In this document: in pieces, positions 21,890 to 34,700 of the stretch
Layout: the number at the start of each line of letters is the position of its first letter
Position numbering within the stretch: position 1 is the stretch's first letter
Source: Branchiostoma floridae
Taxonomy: Eukaryota > Chordata > Leptocardii > Amphioxiformes > Branchiostomatidae
DNA length: 42,031 nt
NCBI RefSeq assembly: GCF_000003815.2
Contig: NC_049989.1
Span: 16,616,135-16,658,165, forward strand
Direction: 5' to 3'
Program-made: the position numbers and the translations under genes
The notes under the pieces: generated by a model
Told to the model about the DNA's origin: nothing
The model's database searches: none
Seen by the model: only the letters and a program-made list of their open reading frames with translations

Positions 21890-24800
21890 AGCTCTTTTAC
21901 TCGAGTTTTTTTTTTATACCAAGGAAATGCAGCCGACTTTTAGCACCAAGACATGCTCGTTGCCCGTCCGCATCGACCTAGCGCAAAAGATCCGGCCTCT
22001 GGACCCGTCTGAGCGACTGAGGCGGTGATATCGGGTGTTCACCTGTCCAGGCTTGATGACGCCATCGGGGCCTCGGAACCACGGAAGCTATAATGGCAAG
22101 TATGGCGAGAAAGAGACATCTATCCCCCAAACTATGGTGCCTATCCCGAGCGCCTTGGCCAGGAGCATGGCTGGGGACACATGGCGGGCTCACACCGCGT
22201 CGCCGCTCTTAAGGGCTCTTAAAAGAACTTCTCCCCATTGCAATGCATTGCACGGGGTTCTTTTACTCCTATTTCTTTTATTGCAAGGAAATGCAGCCGG
22301 CTTTTAGCACCAAGACATGCTCGTTGCCCGTCCGCATCGACCTAGCGCGAAAGATCCGGCCTCTGGACCCGTCTGACTGCCTGAGGCGGTGATATCGGGT
22401 GTTCACCTGTCCAGGCTTGATGACGTCATCGGGGCCTCGGAACCACGGAAGCTATAATGGCAAGATATGGCGAGAAAGAGACATCTGTCCCCCAAACTAT
22501 GGTGCCTATCCCGAGCGCTTTGGCCAGGAGCATGGCTGGGGACACATGGCGGGCTCACACCGCGTCGCCGCTCTTAAGGGCTCTTAAAAGAACTTCTCCC
22601 CATTGCAATGCATTGCACGGGGTTCTTTTACTCCTATTTCTTTTATTGCAAGGAAATGCAGCCGGCTTTTAGCACCAAGACATGCTCGTTGCCCGTCTGC
22701 ATCGACCTAGCGCAAAAGATCCGGCCTCTGGACCCGTCTGAGCGACTGAGGCGGTGATATCGGGTGTTCACCTGTCCAGGCTTGATGACGTCATCGGGGC
22801 CTCGGAACCACGGAAGCTATAATGGCAAGATATGGCGAGAAAGAGACATCTATCCCCCAAACTAGGGTGCCTATCCCGAGCGCCTTGGCCAGGAGAATGG
22901 CTGGGGACACATGGCGGGCGCACACCGCGTCGCCGCTCTAAAGGGCTCTTAAAAGAACTTCTCCCCATTGCAATGCATTGCACGGGGTTCTTTTACTCCT
23001 ATTTCTTTTATTGCAAGGAAATGCAGCCGGCTTTTAGCACCAAGACATGCTCGTTGCCCGTCCGCAACGACCTAGCGCGAAAGATCCGGCCTCTGGACCC
23101 GTTTGACTGCCTGAGGCGGTGATACCGGGTGTTCGCCTGTCCAGGCTTGATGACGTCATCGGGGCCTCGGAACCACGGAAGCTATAATGGCAAGATATGG
23201 CGAGAAAGAGACATCTATCCCCCAAACTATGGAGCCTATCCCGAGCGCCTTGGCCAGGAGCATGGCTGGGGACACATGGCGGGCGCACACCGCGTCGCCG
23301 CTCTTAAGGGCTCTTAAAAGAACCTCTCCCCATTGCAATGCATTGAGCGGCGTTCTTTTACTCCTATTTCTTTTATTGCAAGGAAATGCAGCCGGCTTTT
23401 AGCACCGAGACATGCTCGTTGCCCGTCCGCATCGACGTAGCGCGAAAGATCCGGCCTCTGGACCCGTCTGACTGCCTGAGGCGGTGATACTGGGTGTTCA
23501 CCTGTCCAGGCTTGATGACGTCATCGGGGCCTCGGAACCACGGAAGCTATAATGGCAAGATATGGTGAGAAAGAGACATCTATCCCTGAAACTATGGAGC
23601 CTATCCCGAGCGCCTTGGCCAGGAGCATGGCTGGGGACACATGGCGGGCGCACACCGCGTCGCCGCTCTTAAGGGCTCTTAAAAGAACCTCTCCCCATTG
23701 CAATGCATTTCACGGGGTTGTTTTACTCCTATTTCTTTTATTGCAAAGAAATGCAGCCGGCTTTTAGCACCGAGACATGCTCGTTGCCCGTCCGCATCGA
23801 CCTAGCGCAAAAGATCCGGCCTCTGGACAAGTCTGACTGCCTGAGGCGGTGATACCGGGTGTTCACCTGTCCTGGCTTGATGACGTCATCGGGGCCTCGG
23901 AACCACGGAAGCTATAATGACAAGATATGGCGAGAAAGAGACATCTATCCCCCAAACTAGGGTGCCTATCCGGAGCGCCTTGACCAGGAGCATGGCTAGG
24001 GACTTATGGCGGGTGCACACCGCGTCGCCGCTCTTAAGGGCTCTTAAAAGAACCTCTCCCCATTGCAATGCATTGAGCGGCGTTCTTTTACTCCTATTTC
24101 TTTTATTGCAAAGAAATGCAGCCGGCTTTTAGCACCGAGACATGCTCGTTGCCCGTCCGCATCGACCTAGCGCAAAAGATCCGGCCTCTGGACAAGTCTG
24201 ACTGCCTGAGGCGGTGATACCGGGTGTTCACCTGTCCTGGCTTGATGACGTCATCGGGGCCTCGGAACCACGGAAGCTATAATGACAAGATATGGCGAGA
24301 AAGAGACATCTATCCCCCAAACTAGGGTGCCTATCCGGAGCGCCTTGACCAGGAGCATGGCTAGGGACTTATGGCGGGTGCACACCGCGTCGCCGCTCTT
24401 AAGGGCTCTTAAAAGAACCTCTCCCCATTGCAATGCATTGCACGGGGTTCTTTTACTCCTATTTCTTTTATTCCAAAGAAATGCAGCCGGCATTTAGCAC
24501 CGAGACATGCTCGTTGCCCGTCCGCATCGACCTAGCGCGAAAGATCCGGCCTCTGGACAAGTCTGACTGCCTGAGGCGGTGATACCGGGTGTTCACCTGT
24601 CCTGGCTTGATGACGTCATCGGGGCCTCGGAACCACGGAAGCTATAATGGCAAGATATGGCGAGAAAGAGACATCTACATCACCAAACTAGGGTGCCTAT
24701 CCCGAGCGCCTTGACCAGGAGCATGGCTAGGGACACATGGCGGGTGCACACCGCGTCGCCGCTCTTAAGGGCTCTTAAAAGAACCTCTCCCCATTGCAAT

Positions 24801-27620
24801 GCATTGAGCGGCGTTCTTTTACTCCTATTTCTTTTATTGCAAAGAAATGCAGCCGGCTTTTAGCACCGAGACATGCTCGTTGCCCGTCCGCATCGACCTA
24901 GCGCGAAAGATCCGGCCTCTGGACCCGTCTTACTGCCTGAGGCGGTGATACCGGGTGTTCGCCTGTCCAGGCTTGATGACGTCATCGGGGCCTCGGAACC
25001 ACGGAAGCTATAATGGCAAGATATGGTGAGAAAGAGACATCTATCCCTGAAACTATGGAGCCTATCCCGAGCGCCTTGGCCAGGAGCATGGCTGGGGACA
25101 CATGGCGGGCGCACACCGCGTCGCCGCTCTTAAGGGCTCTTAAAAGAACCTCTCCCCATTGCAATGCATTTCACGGGGTTGTTTTACTCCTATTTCTTTT
25201 ATTGCAAAGAAATGCAGCCGGCTTTTAGCACCGAGACATGCTCGTTGCCCGTCCGCATCGACCTAGCGCGAAAGATCCGGCCTCTGGACCCGTCTGACTG
25301 CCTGAGGCGGTAATACCGGGTGTTCACCTGTCCTGGCTTGATGACGTCATCGGGGCCTCGGAACCACGGAAGCTATAATGACAAGATATGGCGAGAAAGA
25401 GACATCTATCCCCCAAACTAGGGTGCCTATCCCGAGCGCCTTGGCCAGGAGCATGGCTAGGGACACATGGCGGGTGCACACCGCGTCGCCGCTCTTAAGG
25501 GCTCTTAAAAGAACCTCTCCCCATTGCAATGCATTGAGCGGCGTTCTTTTACTCCTATTTCTTTTATTGCAAGGAAATGTAGCCGGTTTTTACCACCGAG
25601 ACATGCTCGTTGCCCGTCCGCATCGACCTAGCGCGAAAGATCCGGCCTCTGGACCCGTCTGACTGCCTGAGGCGGTGATACCGGGTGTTCGCCTGTCCAG
25701 GCTTGATGACGTCATCGGGGCCTCGGAACCACGGAAGCTATAATGGCAAGATATGGCGAGAAAGAGACATCTATCCCCCACACTATGGAGCCTATCCCGA
25801 GCGCCTTGGCCAGGAGCATGGCTGGGGACACATGGCGGGCGCACACCGCGTCGCCGCTCTTAAGGGCTCTTAAAAGAACCTCTCCCCATTGCAATGCATT
25901 GAGCGGCGTTCTTTTACTCCTATTTCTTTTATTGCAAGGAAATGCAGCCGGCTTTTACCACCGAGACATGCTCGTTGCCCGTCCGCATCGACAAACCGCA
26001 AAAGATCCGGCCTCTGGACCCGTCTGACTGCCTGAGGCGGTGATACCGGGTGTTCGGCTGTCCAGGCTTGATGACGTCATCGGGGCCTCGGAACCACGGA
26101 AGCTATAATGGCAAGATATGGCGAGAAAGAGACATCTATCCCCCAAACTATGGTGCCTATCCCGAGCGCCTTGGCCAGGAGCATGGCTGGGGACACATGG
26201 CGGGCGCACACCGCGTCGCCGCTCTTAAGGGCTCTTAAAAGAACCTCTCCCCATTTCAATGCATTGCACGGGGTTCTTTTACTCCTATTTCTTTTATTGC
26301 AAGGAAATGCAGCCGGCTTTTAGCACCAAGACATGCTCGTTGCCCGTCCGCATCGACCTAGCGCAAAAGATCCGGCCTCTGGACCCGTCTGAGCGACTGA
26401 GGCGGTGATATCGGGTGTTCACCTGTCCAGGCTTGATGACGCCATCGGGGCCTCGGAACCACGGAAGCTATAATGGCAAGATATGGCGAGAAAGAGACAT
26501 CTATCCCCCAAACTAGGGTGCCTATCCCGAGCGCCTTGGCCAGGAGAATGGCTGGGGACACATGGCGGGCGCACACCGCGTCGCCGCTCTAAAGGGCTCT
26601 TAAAAGAACTTCTCCCCATTGCAATGCATTGCACGGGGTTCTTTTACTCCTATTTCTTTTATTGCAAGGAAATGCAGCCGGCTTTTAGCACCAAGACATG
26701 CTCGTTGCCCGTCCGCATCGACCTAGCGCGAAAGATCCGGCCTCTGGACCAATCTGAGCGACTGAGGCGGTGAAATCGGTGTTCACCTGTCCAGGCTTGA
26801 TGACGTCATCGGGGCCTCGGAACCACGGAAGCTATAATGGCAAGATATGGCGAGAAAGAGACATCTATCCCCCAAACTATGGAGCCTATCCCGAGCGCCT
26901 TGGCCAGGAGCATGGCTGGGGACACATGGCGGGCGCACACCGCGTCGCCGCTCTTAAGGGCTCTTAAAAGAACCTCTCCCCATTGCAATGCATTGAGCGG
27001 CGTTCTTTTACTCCTATTTCTTTTATTGCAAGGAAAAGCAGCCGGCTATTACCACCGAGACATGCTCGTTGCCCGTCCGCATCGACCTAGCGCGAAAGAT
27101 CCGGCCTCTGGACCCGTCTGACTGCCTGAGGCGGTGATACCGGGTGTTCGCCTGTCCAGGCTTGATGACGTCATCGGGGCCTCGGAACCACGGAAGCTAT
27201 AATGGCAAGATATGGCGAGAAAGAGACATCTATCCCCCAAACTATGGAGCCTATCCCGAGCGCCTTGGCCAGGAGTATGGCTGGGGAAACATGGCGGGCG
27301 CACACCGCGTCGCCGCTCTTAAGGGCTCTTAAAAGAACCTCTCCCCATTGCAATGCATTGAGCGGCGTTCTTTTACTCCCATTTCTTTTATTGCAAGGAA
27401 ATGCAGCCGGCTTTTACCACCGAGACATGCTCGTTGCCCGTCCGCATCGACCTAGCGCGAAAGATCCGGCCTCTGGACCCGTCTGACTGCCTGAGGCGGT
27501 GATACCGGGTGTTCGCCTGTCCAGGCTTGATGACGTCATCGGGGCCTCGGAACCACGGAAGCTATAATGGCAAGATATGGCGAGAAAGAGACATCTATCC
27601 CCCAAACTATGGAGCCTATC
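21890..27620. repeat. 365-bp satellite array (15 full copies and a 226-bp partial)
   Basis: Monomers start with AAGGAAATGCAGCC at 21921, 22285, 22650, 23015, 23380, 23745, 24110, 24475, 24841, 25206, 25571, 25936, 26301, 26666, 27030 and 27395. Spacing is 365 except 364, 366 and 364 once each, so indels are almost absent while substitutions are common. The array is markedly more GC-rich than its flanks. It stops inside a monomer at about 27620. Since 365 is not a multiple of three, no frame crosses monomers; the repeated 60-96 codon frames on both strands are compositional, and some monomers carry an in-frame TAG where others have TAT. Conserved landmarks are a GATGACGTCATC palindrome, a TTTTATTGCAAG pyrimidine tract and an AAAAGAAC...GTTCTTTT inverted pair. 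Confidence 0.97.
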
Positions 27621-28578
27621 CTGTTCTATATGAGCTTTTTAATCAACGTAGTCGCATTATTGTTTTTAACTCTACATCATAGACTTGGGGATCGCTAATA
27701 AAGTCTGAGTTCCGCCGTATCATTATTTTCACGCCATGAATTTCATTGCGTGACGGAAAATGTAGTCACTATGAGTAAAGCAAAGATGGGAGGAGGAGGG
27801 GGTACATGTTTCCAAATAAAAACAACACAGCCATACAGCTTCAAGAACACGTGGTACCAATCCCGTATGTCCGGCTGCAATACCACACAGTAGAAAGCCG
27901 CTAGCAGTCTCTGTCTCTCCAACACCTACTAACCTACCTATTACCATTGATATCCATTCACACATCTAATAGTTATGCACACATATACATGTACATCCAC
28001 AGACACGCTACAATATCACAACCGAAGTACATATTACCTTCGAATATTCAATATGCATGCATAAACTTTGGCATAATAGTTATGATGTTGCTTACCCCTG
28101 CGCTACCTCATCGAACTTGAAATGTGATTGAATCGAAATGATATTACTCCATAACAAAAAGAGCACTCAGACTTTCTCGGTGAAATTTTGTTCACATTCT
28201 CTTTAACCAGTGCGTCAGCAATTTAGCTGTCGATATTCGTACCGAATGTCATCATTTTTATGAATGTCTGCAAATGAAGCAGAAATTAATTTCGCCCAGA
28301 GGCACAGCTGCATCGTAAACAGACTTCCAGAGAAATATGTCTGAAAAAATGTTATCGAGTTGCAAGTTCTAGTACATTTTTTTATTCCTATCCAACAAAA
28401 CTAACTACAACTATGAGTATTGAATACATAAATGGGTACTACTACTTATAAAAGTGACAATTGTAAAATCACCATGGCTGTGGTTGTTCTTTTAAAGTTC
28501 AAGTCTACTGGGCGTAGTGTTTAATGGCATATTCCACAGCGATCCTCTTCGCTGCAAATTGAAATACCAAAGGGCGTC
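27621..28578. other. upstream region of the secreted-protein gene
   Basis: AT-rich, no recognised repeat ends or coding frames. Minus-strand frames near 27729-27965 lack motifs. It would hold the promoter of the downstream gene. Confidence 0.4.
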
Positions 28579-28585
28579 TATAAAT
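28579..28585 (+). promoter_or_regulatory. possible TATA box
   Basis: TATAAAT preceded by GGGCGTC, 126 bp upstream of the start codon at 28705. With the usual ~30-bp spacing, transcription would begin near 28610 and leave a 5' leader of about 95 bases. Placement is plausible but single-site evidence is weak. Confidence 0.35.
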
Positions 28586-28704
28586 TCTTAATAATGGAAT
28601 CCGGCTGGACGGGCTTTATTTTGCACGACTAGTCTTTTCCGTTCGTCTGTAGTTTACATTGGTGAATATGTAGGATGCGGTTGTATTTGCAGCTCAGAGG
28701 GAAA

Positions 28705-28780
28705 ATGCCGCCCCCCAAAACATCACTATTGTTGCTGTGGAGTCTCTGCCACTGTGTGACAAGTGCATCTGCACTGACAG
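28705..28780 (+). CDS. exon 1: signal peptide
   Basis: ATG in good context (A at -3) opens MPPPKTSLLLLWSLCHCV followed by TSASALT. There is a short n-region with one Lys, an h-region of about 12 hydrophobic residues, and a likely signal peptidase site after the A-S-A triplet (residue 23). The exon ends ACAG|GTGAGC with one base of the next codon, so the junction is phase 1. The mature protein would begin at about Leu24, just before the F5/8C-like domain. Minus-strand frames over this exon are shadows. Confidence 0.75.
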
Positions 28781-31700
28781 GTGAGCGAACGTATTTTTGC
28801 TTTTAATTCGGGGGTAGGACCGGGGTGTGGGATATCGGAGGCGTTGTCAACAAGGTAACGACATGAACTCATAATACTGTACTTCAGAGTATAAGTATTA
28901 GCCACCAATCCATCATATTTAGAATTATTGTCGTTTTCTAAACGCCCTTCATCATTGCACAGCTTCTTATGTACAAGGACTTTAAAAACATTCTCTACTG
29001 ATCGACTTTTATCCGGCAAGGAATGGAAAATCCACTGCTTCTGTTATGCTACGTTATGTAGATATCACAAGGGACTCGTTGAACACTAAATCATATGTAG
29101 CAGAATGTCCACGGCACACCACCCTTTTTGGGACGGCTGTAAAGATGTAATGTTGATGTCTTCTTTAATTCCTTTAGAGTGAATTCCACTGCATTCATTT
29201 ATACCATTATAAAGCATTGGAAAAAGAAGTGAATTGATAAATGAAAATATCGAAGATGAATTCCACTTTGTTATAAAAGGCCCTAGCTACAGTAAAGAGA
29301 GAGAAGCATTGTTTAAAAATATTAGAACCCAAACACCCTCATTTGTACACAGAAAGATATTTTCCATATACTGCTATCATGTTCAACTCATACATCCGTC
29401 TACGTAGGTCAGTTTGTTTATGATTTATTCCAAATGCGAGACCAGATCAATCATACATGACTGTACTGTTATCGATAATATTTTGTTGTTCTGAATGTAG
29501 CCTCTTCGTTGTATTTTCTATTTAGCTATTAGTTGTTATCGCTTGCTATACACTGTACCATTGGCGATAGTTGAGCAATAAGATTAATTCAGTGAATATT
29601 TTGAACTGACCGTCTCCGTTTAGGTGGGTGGTTGGAGACCGACCCTACATGGGTGACTTCAGACGTGTGGGAGGGCCCGGACGGTGTTCAGTATGTGGCT
29701 GGCTACGTCTTGGATTTGAACTTGAACACAGGCTGGAAACGTGCACCTGAGGAAGGGACATGGCGGCTGACTTTTGACCTCCAAACACCGAAAACACTTT
29801 CCCGGATCCGTTTAGTCATGGACCGCAGGAATACCCCGGACGTGACTGTTTTGCGTTCGATATCAGCAGGTCGACGATGGAATGTTGTGAAAGAATTCAA
29901 ATTCGAAACAAATACAGCAAAAGTTATTGATCTGAGTGGATTTCTTTCCTCCGGACAGCATTGGCGCCTCGAATTTACTTCTCTAACTTCTCAAACTGAA
30001 ATCTACGAGATCATGTTTTTTGAGGGTAAGTGGTCATTGCTTGTATGTTTGTTTTAGGATAAGCCAAAAAGGTTCAAACAATGAGCTATAAGTGGCAGAA
30101 CTTCATACTGAAGAATGCATATTTAAATTGGATCCAGGGAAGAAGTTCCTGGACATGAAACATGCAAAATTCCTTATTTGAATAATAGATTCGTAGCAAC
30201 CCCGCAATAGCCTGTTATTTTTCATTAACACACAAATAAACGTCCATGTTGCCATAGTAGCTACCTGGTATTTTGCTAAAAAAAGAAACGTTGTCTTTTG
30301 TGATTATTTGTTGAAAAAAAAAATATTTTTGAAAATTTGAGGTGGTGGTTATTAGAAACCAAACAGGTATTTGAATATGCATAATGGAATTTTATGACTT
30401 TATTTTGACGTCACTGATATTGCTATTGGAAACACAAGTCGTAACAAACATTTTCATTCTGCTATCTGTTAAGGAATAGGTATTCCATCAACAGAAGCAT
30501 GGTTCAGACAGTTATTAGAAGGCAATTCGAGCTGCATGCGACGACCCTACCAGCTTAGATTATTAAGTTAACTCTAAACAGTACACCCGGTCCGCGCTCA
30601 CCCCAGCACTATGGCTATGCATTTCGTAATATTTTTTTGTTGTTTCTGAATTTTTTTTCTGCAATTTTACGTAATTGTCACTCGACATTGTGTTTCATTC
30701 ATTCAATTTTTATATTTTTCGATATTTGGGGTCTGCGTGGACCCCAGCCGGCTTCCAAAAGAATTGAATACACTGCGGTCCTGATAGTCATCATTTTCCC
30801 ATTTACATTACAATCGTGACCTTAAATGTCTTACAGGGATGTCTTTGACATATGCTCTTTGGAGATTTTTTTCTAATTTGGCATACTTAAATATGACTAA
30901 TTTTGCGATTTTATTTCCATTGTATACATAAAGATACGTTTTTGACTCATTTGCCCTGGTATTCGAACAGAATGAACACAAACTTGGTAAAGGAATGTCT
31001 TGGACAAATGCCCACATGAATTTATTCACACTTTTTGCATACGATACTTAAATAAATGTATGTTTTGATGATATTTGCCATTTTTCATCCAAAATGTGTA
31101 ATTTAAAAGAGTCTATTCATACACGGGGGGCATTTTGAATAGGGTTGAATTATACAAAGACCAACATTTTGAGTGGGAGTGGTTTTGGGCAGGTCTATTG
31201 AACTATTTCACATTTGGTGCCCTGGAAGTGTCATTTTTTTCAAAATTCATGTTGAAACTTGGGTGATACTGCTAAAAGTTTTTGAGAGGAGGTGTTTATG
31301 GCCTGCTCCACCTTACATGGTGGTGTCACTGGGACAGTCTATTCTTTCACAGAGGCGGACTTTTTTTTTATAATTCAATTTTTGACTGGGGTGGTGATTT
31401 AACGTTCATTGTTTTGACCATTGAAATGATCAATTTTTGCACAGGATGAATCCTTTAAATTCAATTTTGGACGGAGATTATCATATGCGAATTCCATTCC
31501 AGGACTTTTTCAAATTCACTTTTGAAACAGTCTATTTTTGGATTAGATAGGATCATATGGTTTAAATATCCTTTATTTGCTAGCATGTGATGCATGTTTA
31601 GTTTTATAGATTTTTTCAAATTATCATTTTTAAATCTTAAAAAAATGACAATTTTGGATTTCTTCTTTTCATAACCAAAAAATAGCAAAAGGTTAAAATA

Positions 31701-34700
31701 TGTGACTTTTGTTTCTAATGTAGACTCAAAAATCCACATATCATTTTAGCAAAACAACCGAGGAGGTTGCGTATTGATAATTAAAAAAAACTGAAAACTG
31801 ATAAGGCCATGTTGATTTGATTATATGGATGACATCCTCCGGGAACTCCAAAACTGATGCGAGCGAGCGAATAAAAAAAAAGTTTGGCAAAAAAAAAAGT
31901 TGCCTTCAGTATGAAATCAAAGTGGCCAGGAAGGTTGAACATAGGACTAAACACACATAGTATGGTATACCAACAGTTAGGTGTAGGGACCAGTACATCA
32001 TACGGGTGCAAAACATTTTTTTCTTCTTGGACCAATCCGAAAAAAACAGACCTGAAAAAAAAAAAACAGAGGAAAAGGTTTCGCCAATTACAAAATGGAC
32101 ACACTATGTCGGCAGCCATTTGGGGTCTAACCGGGGGCCAAGAAGACAACAAGAGCAAAGTCAAGTAGAGTTTATAGTCAATTGCACCGAGTTTCTACAG
32201 TCAAAGGTACAGAGACAGTTAGCCTTTATTACATGGAGATGGGATTTTAAAATGCAGTGGGAGTGCAACAATCCACCAAACAGATTCCTTTGAAGCAAAA
32301 TTGACCAATTACCATTGTTTTGAGTATTACCAGTTCTCAAGTTTCCACAGACAATCAGGTCCAGGTTCATGTCTGGACCTGGAAATGATCCTCTGGACCT
32401 GAATTTTCTGTACTGGTACCTCCCCCAACCAACAATAGATTTTTTTGTTTCTGTCATTTCACATCTTATTCTTTGACTTTAGATTCATTTTGGCATTCTA
32501 TGGCATTAGTTATCTGTTTCCTGATACTTTTTTTCAATCTACTGAATATTTGTGCTCATTTTACAGCTGCTTTGTACAATTTATTGTGTGGTCGAAAACT
32601 TTTTTTTTTTGGAAATGGCCAAAAATTGGTGCGAGCGCGGATGTCATCCATATAATCAAATCAACGTGGCCTAATTAAAAAAAAAAACAGAATGATCAAT
32701 CCGTGGAGATGTGCTGTTGAGGATTACAGGGCATTCCACTCCACATGGGAGTGTTATTTCCAGATAGATATTAATTTTAGGAAGAAATAAATACATACTA
32801 CTTCACATTATACCCAGTACCCAGTTGCGCCACGTACCTCAAAAGCATTAAGTCTTCTATTAAACTCAACAAGTATCCTCTAATTGAATTAATCATATGG
32901 CTGAATACAATGAAATTTTTTTAGGAAAGGTTACAGAACTAATTTCAGGATCGCTAAAAAATCTCGTCTTGTTATGTGTTATTTGCTATCTGATGAGCAA
33001 TTTGCCTTCTCGGTGTACTTAGCTATCTCATTTGTTCCAAAAACATGCACGATAAACTATCTGTCTAATGCGTATAGGGAATGCATGGGTGGGGTCTGCA
33101 GGGGTTTATTGAGTGCCATATTGTTTTACAAAATAATACACATTGCGCAGTTCATCCCAACGTGAATTCCACAAAATTCGGCTGATTATGTATTCATTGA
33201 CACATTATGGGTACGGCATAATATGGGTACGGGTAAATATGGCATCAAAATGCTAATTCTGCGCATGTCTGTAATGGTGACCTTTCACCTGCTTCAGGCT
33301 TCAAGTTCAAGATAGACAAATTTCAATTATTTCACATGGTGCGGAAAAGGGTTGCTCAGTATTAGCCTGAGTTTCAAAGATTTCTGACAAAGAATAGTCT
33401 CTTGGGAATAGCTTGGATAACAGGTGTTAGAGAGCTGTCCTCAATGCTGTGACAGTGGTCTGAGTCTATGTGAACAGGTCCCTTGTCATTTGGCAAAAAG
33501 TGACAATCAAAGGAAAGGGAGTTGAAAACTGCTCACCTTGACACAAGGGGACTACTCTACCTCCATTTAGGCTCCTGAATCAGTACTAAAATGCTGTTAG
33601 ATAGTTTAGACCTGTAAGCACTTGATGAGTGTACATATTGCAATATATAGCCAAAGGATACAAAAAGTTGAAAAACTGCCAAAAAGGCCAAAAAAGTTTT
33701 AAAATGGAAGAATTTCTCAATGAATTTAAGTCAAATGAGTTAATTGAAGCTTGCCCCGGGGTCACATTACCAAATTACCCCCCCCCCCCCCCCCATTCTG
33801 TGCACAGTATGCACTGTCAGTAAATGCTTGAAAGTGTAGCCTAGCAGCTTTTATATACAAATTTAGGTGCCTAAATTGAGGAACAGTAGCCTCTTTCTGT
33901 CTGGGGTAGCAGATTATACCATTTCTTCCTTCTAAGTGCCACTTTTTGCAAAGCAATATTGAGACAAACCATAGTCTTAGACCTCCACCATAGCCCTCGT
34001 GACACATGAGTTAACAACTCCCAGGGGACTGTTACTGGGAGAACGGTCTCCGGGAAGTCTTTGAAATTTGTAACGACCCTGCCTCGCATCACTCGAAGTG
34101 ACCGACACTTGTCTACCTTGAACTTCAAACCCATATGAAAATGCTGTAAGGTTACAGACCTCCAATGGCTGGCTGGCACCTGTTGCATGCATAAGATGTA
34201 GGGAAAAGGCTGTCAAAAGTCACCTACCTAAGGTTTAGTTGGTGAAAATCTCACATTGGCAGGCAAATCTGACTTCTAAAGAGTGCATATGGCGATTTTG
34301 AAAACATTCGGTTCGGTGCAATGCGCCCCCACAAACAAAATAAGAAACTCTGGTGACCTCTGACCTCCCTGATAACACCCAAACTATACATACTCTAGAC
34401 TGTCTAAAACACTCCAAACATGGTAGAAAGCTTATTTTTCTCACAAAATAAAATAGCCAGAATACCTGACCATAATTTCCAGCTCCAAAATGCCAACATT
34501 TCCCAACAAAAAGGCTTCTTACACTTACTTTTGCAAGCCATCTTCTANNNNNNNNNNNNNNNNNNNNNNNNNNNNNNNNNNNNNNNNNNNNNNNNNNNNN
34601 NNNNNNNNNNNNNNNNNNNNNNNNNNNNNNNNNNNNNNNNNNNNNNNNNNNNNNNNNNNNNNNNNNNNNNNNNNNNNNNNNNNNNNNNNNNNNNNNNNNN

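Noticed and set aside
21978-27605. Dozens of 60-96 codon frames repeated along both strands of the satellite
   Set aside because: All six frames are long because the monomer is GC-rich with few stops. 365 bp is not a multiple of three, monomers differ by in-frame stops in some frames, and no frame shows an excess of silent changes. A gene-derived origin of the monomer cannot be excluded but is not shown.
28726-29019. Minus-strand 97-codon frame opposite exon 1
   Set aside because: It covers intron 1 and the complement of the signal peptide exon; no motif and no splice support.
31090-31560. Coding exon in the 31 kb T-rich region
   Set aside because: Open frames here follow the type B minisatellite units and recur at 39760-40440.
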